Translations under genes and position numbers: made by a program
In this document: in pieces, positions 1-6,492 of the stretch
How the letters are laid out: every line of letters begins with the position of its first letter
Position numbering within the stretch: the first letter of the stretch is position 1
Notes under the pieces: generated by a model
Seen by the model: the letters and a program-made list of their open reading frames with translations, nothing else
Databases searched by the model: none
Told to the model about the DNA's origin: nothing
Source: AB-629-J13 sp964518835
GTDB taxonomy: Bacteria > Fidelibacterota > Marinisomatia > Marinisomatales > AB-629-J13
DNA: 15,651 nt
Direction of reading: 5' to 3'
Assembly (NCBI GenBank): GCA_964518835.1
Contig: CAZFKU010000032.1
Coordinates: forward strand, 1-15,651

Positions 1-35
1 CGTTCGTCCTGAGCCAGGATCAAACTCTCCATTGT
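1..35 (-). rRNA. rrs: 16S rRNA gene, 5' end only (partial)
   Basis: On the minus strand this reads AGAGTTTGATCCTGGCTCAG followed by GACGAACG, the universal 5' end of bacterial 16S rRNA (the 27F primer site). The AGAGTTTG block begins at base 28. The mature 5' end is placed about 7 nt further upstream by analogy with E. coli, so 35 is approximate. The rest of the gene lies outside the window. GACGAACG differs from the GATGAACG usual in Bacteroidota. Confidence 0.97.
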
Positions 36-152
36 ATGAGTTTAATGTATTTGCTATGTCGAGTTGTTCCTGATTGACGTAACTGACCCACGCATACCTA
101 ATTATCAAATATCAAATTTTGAACTAAAGAAATAAGTCCAAAAAAGCTAGGG

Positions 153-182
153 AAGTTATTTTAATAATGTAACTGATGTCAA
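153..182 (-). promoter_or_regulatory. Candidate rRNA operon promoter
   Basis: The minus strand has a perfect TTGACA at 182-177 and, 18 nt downstream, TAACTT (158-153) as a weak -10 box. A C-rich stretch follows the -10, compatible with a stringently controlled discriminator. The site lies about 120 nt upstream of the 16S 5' end, a normal distance for an rRNA leader. The -35 is convincing and the -10 is not. Confidence 0.4.
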
Positions 183-189
183 TGTATTG

Positions 190-218
190 TTGCATTTTTA
201 TTCATTATTTTTTATACC
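190..218 (+). promoter_or_regulatory. Weak candidate promoter for the dehydrogenase gene
   Basis: TTGCAT (190-195) and TATACC (213-218) are separated by 17 nt on the plus strand, 3/6 and 4/6 matches to the sigma-70 consensus. The region is very AT-rich, so chance matches are likely. It would give a 5' leader of roughly 110 nt before the TTG start at 338. Confidence 0.2.
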
Positions 219-328
219 TGCCTCCCAGCTTAATTATTTTACTCCAATATTCAGGAAATTCCTCTGATCATCTTTCCTTCCTGTGGAGATTTTAATGTAA
301 ATTAAACAAAATAATTTCATTCAGTCCC

Positions 329-332
329 GGAG
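329..332 (+). promoter_or_regulatory. Ribosome-binding site supporting a TTG start
   Basis: GGAG sits 5 nt upstream of the TTG at 338. The only nearby upstream ATG (295-297) runs straight into TAA, and the next in-frame Met falls well inside the FAD domain. This site is therefore what fixes the unusual start codon. Confidence 0.6.
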
Positions 333-337
333 AAATT

Positions 338-3148
338 TTGTTCATTAAATCAAAATTAAATAAAATATTAAAATCTGATAAACTTAAATGCGATCCAGTC
401 CATCTTTATAGCTTTGCAAGAGATGCAAGCTTTTATCGGTTAATCCCATCTGCTGTAGTACAACCTGTTAATAATAAAGAAATCCTGGCATTATTCAAAT
501 TTGCAAATCAATATGGGGTTCCATTAACATTTCGTGCAGCCGGGACATCTTTATCAGGACAATCCATAACAAATCATATTCTTGTAGATATCAGTAAGGG
601 ATGGAAATCTATACAGTTTAAAGAAAATGGTGAATTGATCACACTTCAACCATCGGTTATTGGGAGCCATGCAAATATTGCATTGCAAAAATACAATCGT
701 AAAATTGGTCCCGATCCTGCATCAATAAATTCCTGCTTTATTGGGGGAATTATATCAAATAATGCTAGTGGAATGTGTTGCGGTGTTTCTCACAATTCAT
801 ATCATACACTTCATTCTATGAAAATTATCCTTCCTAACGGAACTGTGATTGATTCTTCTCAGCATGATACAGATGATAATTTGAAAATAAATGCATCCGA
901 TATATTTATAGGACTTCTTGAATTAAAAAAATGTATAATAAAAAACAATGAACTTACCCAAACCATAAGAAAAAAATACTCCATCAAAAATACTATGGGA
1001 TATTCACTCAATTCATTTCTTGATTTTGATAGTCCATCCGACATCTTAACTCATCTCATGGTTGGAGCTGAGGGAACCTTGGGGTTTATTTCTGAAGTTA
1101 CTTTGAAAACAATTCCTGACCCAAAATTCAATGCAACCGCATTGCTACTTTTTAAAAAGTTGAGAGACGCTTGTTCCCTGATTCCACATTTAAAAAAATT
1201 GGGGGTTGATGCTTGTGAAATCATGGATCATTCAGCATTCCAAGTTCTACAAACATCTCCTGAATTTCCTTATGATAAAAACATCATTCCGATAGGAGGA
1301 GCTGCACTATTATGTGAATTTCAATTCATAGAAAAATCGCAAATTGATAGGTGTATTGAACAAGTCAAAACCATGATTCCTGTTGAACAACTCATTCTCC
1401 CATTTTCCTTTACGAAAAATGATGACGAAATAAATAAATTATGGAAATTGAGAAAAGGAATGCTCCCCTGCCATGCAGGGTTGAGGAAAAAAGGAACAAC
1501 TTTAATTATTGAAGATGTTTGTGTTAAAGTTGAGATGTTGGCTCCAACAATGGATGATTTACAATCATTATTTCGGAAATACAATTATGACGATGCAGTT
1601 TTATTCGGTCATGCCAAGGACGGTAATCTTCATTTCAATATTTCTTCGGATTTTTCTTCATCGAAAGGTATTGATAATTACCGATTGTTTATGGATGATG
1701 TGGTTCAATTGATTATCGGTAAATATAATGGTTCTCTTAAAGCAGAACATGGAACGGGAAGAAATATGGCTCCTTTCCTTGAAAAAGAATGGGGACGTGA
1801 AGCCACTCAAATTATGCGGGATATTAAGCGATTGATTGATCCGAAAAATATTTTAAATCCGGGTGTCATATTTACAGATGACCCTGAAAGTCATATTAAA
1901 AACATTAAACCGATCCCGCAAGTCAATCCGATAATTGATCCATGTATTGAGTGTGGATTTTGTGAATCCTTTTGTCCGTCAAAAAATCTGACCATGACTC
2001 CCAGGCGCAGGATAAACATCCTGAGAGAACTAGAATTATTAAAGTTACAAAATGAAGACCAAGCCCTTATCACTTCAATTGAAAAATCATTGTGTTATGA
2101 ATTGGAAGACACTTGTGCAACGGATGGATTGTGCACTGTCGCATGTCCAGTTAATATTAATACGGGAGAAGTCATTAAACATTTTAGAGGACAAAAAAGA
2201 AGTAAGCTATCCCAAATACTCGCCCAATTATCCGTCAACTATTTTCAACAGACAACTCATTTACTTCAAATATGTGGAAGAATTGTGAACGAATTAGGGG
2301 AAGTATTTGGCTGGAATAATATGAATCTAATTTCAAAATATTTGAACAAATGGACAAATCGTAAATTTCCCATTTATTCGAAACCGATGAGGATAACCAA
2401 CTCTTATTTACCTTCTGAGGTAAGAAATCCAATGTTAAGGAAAAACCTTATTTATTTTCCATCCTGTATTACCAGACATTTTCAATCAGGGGGCACCCAA
2501 ATTCCCAGAGTTTCTGACCGAATTAAATCACTTTGTCAAAAAGCAGGATATAATTTTAGTTATCCATCTCACATAAATTCACTTTGCTGCGGGATGCCGT
2601 ACTCATCCAAAGGATTTACAGAAGCTTATGATAAAATGGTCCAGCAGACGTCTGAATCACTGAATAATTCATTACAAAATGGAGACTTTATAATCACTGA
2701 TAATTCACCCTGTGCTCTCACACTGAAAAAATATATGAATCAGTTTGGTAATTTGAAATTCAAGGTACTCGATCCAATAGAATTTTTAGATGATATCATT
2801 TTACCCAATACAAATATAATACAAAAATTTGAATCCATTTATTTCCATTCACCCTGTTCTGCAGAAAGACAGGAAATAACTTTAAAGGCTATGACTGTTG
2901 CTCAACATTTAGCGAAAAATGTAAGATGTGCCCCTGAACCAGCTTGCTGTGGATTCGCAGGAGACTTGGGATTTTTTATCCCAGAATTGACCGAATCTGC
3001 GTCCAGTACAATAAAGAAGAAAGTGGAATTTAATGGGAACCATAATAAATATTGCTCAACCAGTTTTACCTGTGAAATGGGATTAGCTAATACAACAAGG
3101 AAAGATTTTCAATCTCTTTTATCCATTGCAGATGAATGTCTGAAATAA
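338..3148 (+). CDS. Fused FAD/4Fe-4S D-2-hydroxyacid dehydrogenase (GlcD-GlcF / YdiJ type)
   Basis: This 936-aa protein joins a flavin dehydrogenase to an iron-sulfur electron-transfer half, like E. coli YdiJ (about 1018 aa) and fused D-lactate/glycolate dehydrogenases. It should oxidise a D-2-hydroxyacid (D-2-hydroxyglutarate or D-lactate) and pass electrons toward the quinone pool. Seen in order: the FAD-binding PCMH segment FRAAGTSLSGQS (65-76), GAEGTLGF (243-250), GHAKDGNLHF (424-433) and EHGTGRN (470-476). H425, H432 and E470 match the metal/substrate-site residues of D-2-hydroxyglutarate dehydrogenases. The Fe-S half has CIECGFCESFC (C536, C539, C542, C546), CATDGLCTVAC (C593, C599, C603) and two CCG-type motifs (C750-C751, C870-C871). 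The start is TTG with GGAG 5 nt upstream. The gene is monocistronic and converges on acsA with a 6-bp gap. The family is certain; the substrate is not. Confidence 0.9.
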   Translation: MFIKSKLNKILKSDKLKCDPVHLYSFARDASFYRLIPSAVVQPVNNKEILALFKFANQYGVPLTFRAAGTSLSGQSITNHILVDISKGWKSIQFKENGELITLQPSVIGSHANIALQKYNRKIGPDPASINSCFIGGIISNNASGMCCGVSHNSYHTLHSMKIILPNGTVIDSSQHDTDDNLKINASDIFIGLLELKKCIIKNNELTQTIRKKYSIKNTMGYSLNSFLDFDSPSDILTHLMVGAEGTLGFISEVTLKTIPDPKFNATALLLFKKLRDACSLIPHLKKLGVDACEIMDHSAFQVLQTSPEFPYDKNIIPIGGAALLCEFQFIEKSQIDRCIEQVKTMIPVEQLILPFSFTKNDDEINKLWKLRKGMLPCHAGLRKKGTTLIIEDVCVKVEMLAPTMDDLQSLFRKYNYDDAVLFGHAKDGNLHFNISSDFSSSKGIDNYRLFMDDVVQLIIGKYNGSLKAEHGTGRNMAPFLEKEWGREATQIMRDIKRLIDPKNILNPGVIFTDDPESHIKNIKPIPQVNPIIDPCIECGFCESFCPSKNLTMTPRRRINILRELELLKLQNEDQALITSIEKSLCYELEDTCATDGLCTVACPVNINTGEVIKHFRGQKRSKLSQILAQLSVNYFQQTTHLLQICGRIVNELGEVFGWNNMNLISKYLNKWTNRKFPIYSKPMRITNSYLPSEVRNPMLRKNLIYFPSCITRHFQSGGTQIPRVSDRIKSLCQKAGYNFSYPSHINSLCCGMPYSSKGFTEAYDKMVQQTSESLNNSLQNGDFIITDNSPCALTLKKYMNQFGNLKFKVLDPIEFLDDIILPNTNIIQKFESIYFHSPCSAERQEITLKAMTVAQHLAKNVRCAPEPACCGFAGDLGFFIPELTESASSTIKKKVEFNGNHNKYCSTSFTCEMGLANTTRKDFQSLLSIADECLK

Positions 3149-3154
3149 AGCATT

Positions 3155-5092
3155 TTACACTCTCCCTTCTATTAACGAATCCACGACTGACGGTTCCGCT
3201 AAAGTTGATGTGTCGCCTAATTTATCTATTTCATCCTGAGCAATATTTCTGAGGATTCTCCTCATTATTTTTCCTGACCTTGTCTTTGGCAATGCAGGAG
3301 TAAACTGGATTTTATCCGGTTTTGCATGGGGACCAATTTCTGCTGTCACTGTCTGTGAAATTTCCCGCCTTACATTTTCATCCGGTTCCACCCCGGTCAT
3401 CGGAGTCACAAAGGCATAAATCCCCTGTCCTTTTATATCATGAGAAAAACCCACAACTGCTGCTTCCGCAATTCCATTGGTTTTGCCAATAGCTCCTTCC
3501 ACTTCTGCTGTTCCTATTCGATGACCGGACACATTTAATACATCATCCACTCTTCCGGTTATCCAATAATACCCTTTGGAATCTCTTTTCGCTCCATCAC
3601 CGGTAAAATAATATCCCGGATATTGTGAAAAATAAGTATCTTTAAAGCGTTCATGGTCACCGTAAACGGTTCTCATTATCCCGGGCCAGGGGTATTTGAT
3701 CGCCAAATAGCCTGACACATCGTTTCCTTCTAACACCTTACCTTTTTCCGAGAATAGAACCGGTTCGATTCCGAAAAAAGGGAAAGTTGCAGAGCCAGGA
3801 GTTATGGGTGTTGCACCGGGAAGTGGAGTAATAAGTATCCCTCCAGTCTCCGTTTGCCACCATGTATCCACAATGGGGCATTTTCCTTTTCCAATCACTT
3901 GATGATACCACATCCATTCCGGTTCTTTTATCGGTTCACCAACCGTTCCCAATATACGAAGGGAGGAAAGATCCCGACTCTTAACAAAATCGTCACCTTC
4001 TTTCATCAAAGCCCGTAATGCCGTAGGAGCTGTATAAAACTGTTTTACCTTGTGTTTATCCACAATATCCCAAAAACGTCCGAAATCGGGGTAATTAGGA
4101 ACACCTTCAAACATGACGGATGTGGCTCGGTTCGCCAAGGGCCCGTAAATGATATAGGAATGCCCCGTAATCCAGCCGATATCTGCAGTACACCAATAAA
4201 TATCACCTTCATGATAATCAAAAATTAATTCATGTGTATAGGATGTATAAACTAGATAACCTCCTGTTGTATGCAAAACTCCCTTTGGTTTTCCAGTCGA
4301 TCCTGACGTGTACAAAATAAAAAGTGGATCTTCCGCATTCATGGGAACAGGTTCACATTCCATGGAAACTGCTTCCATTTGTTTATGCCACCAAAGGTCT
4401 TTTTCCTCTTTCATGGGAATATCAACACCGGTTCGTTTGACCACTATAACATTTTGAATTGACGGAGTTTCTGCAACTGCTTTATCCGCATTAGATTTCA
4501 TGGGAATATTTTGTTTTTCACCCCGTACCCCTGTATCTTGTGTAATGAGAATTTTACAGGCAGAGTCATTGATTCTATCCCTCAGGGAATCGGGGCTGAA
4601 TGCACCGAATACAATGGAGTGAACCGCACCGATTCTGGCACATGCAAGCATAGCAATTGGAAGTTCCGGTATCATTTGCAAATAAAGGCAAACTCGATCT
4701 CCTTTTTGAATGCCCATTTTTTTCAGGACATTCGCAAATTTCTTAACCTGATTTAACAATTCAAAATAAGAATATTTTTTATCTTCCTCTGGATCATTCC
4801 CTTCCCAAATAAGAGCAGTTTGGTTTCCATAACCGGCTTCAACATGACGATCCAAGCAATTGTAACTCACATTTAATTCACCGCCCTCAAACCATTTTAT
4901 ATTGCCATTTACAAAATCAAAATCTCGGACTGTTTCCCATTTTTTTATCCACGATACGCGATCTGCAATATTTTCCCAAAACTGCTTAGGATTTTCAATA
5001 GAATTCTTATAAAGTGATTTGTACTGTTCTAAATTGGAAATGTGGGCATTTTGCGAGAATTTTCCGGGCGGATAAAAGTATTTTTCAGCCAT
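3155..5092 (-). CDS. acsA: Acetyl-CoA synthetase (AMP-forming)
   Basis: This enzyme activates acetate with ATP through acetyl-AMP to acetyl-CoA in the cytoplasm. The 645-aa length is normal for the family. Visible motifs are the P-loop-like YTSGSTGKPKG (261-271), VDTWWQTETGG (408-418), FTGDG (496-500), the hinge region GRVDDVLNVSGHR (513-525) and the C-terminal PKTRSGKIMRR (602-612). K608 in that last motif is the catalytic lysine, which is reversibly acetylated in characterised homologues. W412 corresponds to the bulky tryptophan that limits the acyl pocket to acetate. The start ATG has GGAG at 5098-5101, 5 nt upstream. The gene lies 31 bp downstream of a thioesterase gene and is probably co-transcribed with it. 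No terminator hairpin is visible in the 6 bp before the convergent neighbour. Confidence 0.97.
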   Translation of the reverse strand: MAEKYFYPPGKFSQNAHISNLEQYKSLYKNSIENPKQFWENIADRVSWIKKWETVRDFDFVNGNIKWFEGGELNVSYNCLDRHVEAGYGNQTALIWEGNDPEEDKKYSYFELLNQVKKFANVLKKMGIQKGDRVCLYLQMIPELPIAMLACARIGAVHSIVFGAFSPDSLRDRINDSACKILITQDTGVRGEKQNIPMKSNADKAVAETPSIQNVIVVKRTGVDIPMKEEKDLWWHKQMEAVSMECEPVPMNAEDPLFILYTSGSTGKPKGVLHTTGGYLVYTSYTHELIFDYHEGDIYWCTADIGWITGHSYIIYGPLANRATSVMFEGVPNYPDFGRFWDIVDKHKVKQFYTAPTALRALMKEGDDFVKSRDLSSLRILGTVGEPIKEPEWMWYHQVIGKGKCPIVDTWWQTETGGILITPLPGATPITPGSATFPFFGIEPVLFSEKGKVLEGNDVSGYLAIKYPWPGIMRTVYGDHERFKDTYFSQYPGYYFTGDGAKRDSKGYYWITGRVDDVLNVSGHRIGTAEVEGAIGKTNGIAEAAVVGFSHDIKGQGIYAFVTPMTGVEPDENVRREISQTVTAEIGPHAKPDKIQFTPALPKTRSGKIMRRILRNIAQDEIDKLGDTSTLAEPSVVDSLIEGRV

Positions 5093-5123
5093 TTTTACTC
5101 CATATTAATTATGATATAATGAA

Positions 5124-5516
5124 TCAAATAGTCTTATTATGACCAAATTTGACAAATTGTCCTTTGCTTTTCTCAATAACTGAAACCATGGTAATTATAG
5201 CGCTGCATACCAACCGTTTTTGAGATTCAGGTCCTTCAGCAAATGCTTCCACCCCAATTTTTATGGAGGAATCTCCAACAGAAGCAATTGTTGCATTCAT
5301 CGTAACCCATTCCCCTGCAAAAACCGGTTCCCTAAATTCTACTTTATCAATAGCTCTGGTTACAGCACCCCATGCTTCAGTATCTTTTAAAAACCGAAAT
5401 GAAACCTTTGCAGCTGCCAAATCCATCCAGGAAATCATTTGACCTCCAAATAAAGTATTCACATTGTTGATGTGATCAGGCATTACAAGTTGAGAATAGC
5501 GGGCTTTGTATTTCAT
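5124..5516 (-). CDS. Hotdog-fold acyl-CoA thioesterase (YciA/BACH-like)
   Basis: This small cytoplasmic enzyme of 130 aa is predicted to hydrolyse acyl-CoA to the free acid and CoA. The signature segment NTLFGGQMISWMD (20-32) matches the YciA/BACH family block around the catalytic Asp (D32 here). The following helix and the strand VEFREPVFAGEWV (59-71) fit a single hotdog domain that would act as an oligomer. It is the first gene of a pair with acsA (31-bp gap). Thioesterase plus acetyl-CoA synthetase could buffer the acyl-CoA/acetate pools, but that pairing is inference. The ATG at 5516 has only a weak purine-rich site upstream. No alternative Met precedes the conserved block. Substrate chain length cannot be read from the sequence. 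Confidence 0.88.
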   Translation of the reverse strand: MKYKARYSQLVMPDHINNVNTLFGGQMISWMDLAAAKVSFRFLKDTEAWGAVTRAIDKVEFREPVFAGEWVTMNATIASVGDSSIKIGVEAFAEGPESQKRLVCSAIITMVSVIEKSKGQFVKFGHNKTI

Positions 5517-5610
5517 GATTTTCTTTTAGTTAACACTGTAATTTAAACAGGATAACACTCCATCTGAAATCAGGAAATATGGTATTTGAGACAATGTAAA
5601 TAGAAATATT

Positions 5611-5634
5611 TACCCTCTCATTTTTTACAGGGTA
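5611..5634. repeat. Inverted repeat TACCCT-N12-AGGGTA upstream of the thioesterase gene
   Basis: A perfect 6-bp inverted repeat (5611-5616 and 5629-5634) with a 12-nt AT-rich spacer lies about 95 bp upstream of the thioesterase start, in the only space available for its promoter. It could be an operator for a dimeric regulator. I found no convincing -35/-10 pair beside it. The arms are short and chance is possible. Confidence 0.25.
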
Positions 5635-5645
5635 ATCAGCAATAT

Positions 5646-5676
5646 AAAAAAAGGGGCTGAAACCAGCCCCTTTTTT
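5646..5676 (-). terminator. Rho-independent terminator after the Ser-rich gene
   Basis: A perfect GC-rich stem (GGGGCTG at 5653-5659, CAGCCCC at 5664-5670) with a 4-nt loop is flanked by an A-run on one side and a T-run on the other. On the minus strand the stem is followed by a long U tract, 23 nt beyond the stop codon of the secreted repeat protein. The symmetric A/T runs make it potentially bidirectional, but only minus-strand transcription is expected to reach it. Confidence 0.92.
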
Positions 5677-5698
5677 CTTTACTAATCTTAATTAGAAA

Positions 5699-6367
5699 TT
5701 AATTGTCTTTTTTAACTTCATTACCTTTACTGGAATCATCCTTACTTTTGGATTCACTGTCACTCTTCTTATCTCCTGTTGTAGTGGCAGACTGCTTTGC
5801 AGAACTTACTGAACCTTTGCCAGAACTATTTGAATCCTTGCTGCTGCGGGAACTCCTCTTTGATCCGGTTGTAGTGGCAGACTGCTTTGCAGAACTTACT
5901 GAACCTTTGCCAGAACTATTTGAATCCTTGCTGCTGCGGGAACTCCTCTTTGATCCGGTTGTAGTGGCAGACTGCTTTGCAGAACTTACTGAACCTTTGC
6001 CAGAACTATTTGAATCCTTGCTGCTGCGGGAACTCCTCTTTGATCCGGTTGTAGTGGCAGACTGCTTTGCAGAAGACAAACTGCTGGAAGATGAGGATTT
6101 CTCACTCTTACCGCAATGTTCTGCAGCAAGATCAGCTAATCTGTTCTTTTGCTTATCTGACAATTTATCACCGTTACCTGCCTTCTTTACCAGATAGTAA
6201 TCAGCACTCGCAAGGCGAACCTTAGTTAAGCAACTGATGATGTCTGCCATATCGGAATTGGATTTTGAATTGCTGCTTGATCCACTTGCAGAACCAAGTT
6301 GTGCATCACTTGTATTTACAAATGCAAACACAAGTAAAAGACTAATTATTGAACTGTACTTTTTCAT
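5699..6367 (-). CDS. Secreted Ser/Lys-rich repeat protein, unknown function
   Basis: I do not recognise a family. The 222-aa product has a Sec signal peptide (residues 1-22: Lys-Lys start, hydrophobic core, likely cleavage after SDA before Q23). A short conserved-looking domain follows (about 39-88) with two cysteines, C46 and C85, that could form a disulfide. The rest is a low-complexity tail rich in Ser, Lys, Thr and Gly. The tail holds three identical 30-residue units plus a fourth copy of SSAKQSATTTG. The start at 6367 is chosen over an upstream TTG at 6421 because AAGGAG (6375-6380) lies 7 nt before it and the signal peptide then sits at the N terminus. A TATAAT-containing promoter element (6433-6469) is shared with the upstream protease gene, and a strong terminator follows. 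It may be a surface, matrix or envelope protein and a target of the adjacent sigma factor; both ideas are inference. Confidence 0.75.
   Translation of the reverse strand: MKKYSSIISLLLVFAFVNTSDAQLGSASGSSSNSKSNSDMADIISCLTKVRLASADYYLVKKAGNGDKLSDKQKNRLADLAAEHCGKSEKSSSSSSLSSAKQSATTTGSKRSSRSSKDSNSSGKGSVSSAKQSATTTGSKRSSRSSKDSNSSGKGSVSSAKQSATTTGSKRSSRSSKDSNSSGKGSVSSAKQSATTTGDKKSDSESKSKDDSSKGNEVKKDN
5778..6074. repeat. 90-bp perfect tandem repeat, 3.3 copies, in frame
   Basis: Units at 5778-5867, 5868-5957 and 5958-6047 are identical base for base, and a 27-bp partial fourth copy ends at 6074. Each unit encodes 30 residues in the secreted Ser-rich protein, so copy-number change keeps the frame. Complete identity, including third codon positions, points to recent expansion or ongoing homogenisation. 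The number of copies could also be mis-assembled in either direction. Confidence 0.97.
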
Positions 6368-6374
6368 TTTGAAA

Positions 6375-6380
6375 CTCCTT
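6375..6380 (-). promoter_or_regulatory. Shine-Dalgarno site fixing the start of the Ser-rich protein
   Basis: The minus strand reads AAGGAG, a full Shine-Dalgarno core, 7 nt upstream of the ATG at 6367. It selects this ATG over the in-frame TTG at 6421, which has no such site. It is one of the clearest ribosome-binding sites in the window and suggests efficient translation. Confidence 0.8.
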
Positions 6381-6432
6381 TTGGTTTTTACTGTTTTTTT
6401 TAATGATTTCATTTTATTCAATTTTTTGCTGT

Positions 6433-6469
6433 TTCGATTATAAAGATGTATTCAAATTAATTTTTTGCA
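6433..6469 (-). promoter_or_regulatory. Shared two-block promoter element, copy 1 (Ser-rich gene)
   Basis: On the minus strand the element runs TGCAAAAA, then 9 variable nt, then AATACATCTTTATAATCGAA. The same arrangement occurs at 8435-8471 upstream of the M48 protease gene, with 27 of 37 positions identical and both blocks at the same spacing. The variable middle matches at only 2 of 9 positions, so conservation is confined to two blocks, as in a -35/-10 promoter. A perfect TATAAT is included, but no sigma-70 -35 lies at the right distance. The start codon is 65 nt downstream. Confidence 0.6.
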
Positions 6470-6492
6470 CAATTTTTTAATTATTATTTTTT

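Larger units (their letters stand above)
36..337. other. Divergent intergenic region: rRNA leader/promoter and dehydrogenase promoter
   Basis: This 302-bp AT-rich stretch lies between the minus-strand 16S gene and the plus-strand dehydrogenase. It holds the presumed rRNA leader (about 36-150), a candidate rRNA promoter (153-182, minus) and a weak candidate plus-strand promoter (190-218). The short string TCAGTTAC (minus strand) occurs twice, within 78-89 and within 168-180. I see no open reading frame with a ribosome-binding site and no stable hairpin. Confidence 0.6.

Noticed and set aside
119..135. boxA-like antitermination motif in the rRNA leader (TTTCTTTAGTTC on the minus strand)
   Set aside because: It resembles the boxA core only partly and no boxB or second motif is visible, so it is too weak to annotate.
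859..2432. Several 60-90-codon frames overlapping the dehydrogenase gene on both strands
   Set aside because: They overlap a strongly conserved gene, lack ribosome-binding sites and show no family resemblance.
3149..3154. Shared bidirectional terminator between the convergent dehydrogenase and acsA genes
   Set aside because: Only 6 bp separate the stops and no hairpin is visible in or around them.
5778..6074. Regular direct repeats suggesting a CRISPR array
   Set aside because: Units are 90 bp, contiguous and identical with no unique spacers, and they are in frame within a coding sequence. No cas genes are nearby.
5703..6197. Long plus-strand open frame of 164 codons opposite the Ser-rich gene, with Leu/Glu-rich repeats
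   Set aside because: It is a by-product of the 90-bp tandem repeat read in antisense: no ribosome-binding site, no signal and repetitive PVVVADCFAEL-like content. The minus-strand gene has a signal peptide, Shine-Dalgarno site and terminator.
6368..6421. Upstream TTG start extending the Ser-rich protein by 18 residues
   Set aside because: It would place charged residues before the signal peptide and ignore the strong AAGGAG site serving the ATG at 6367.
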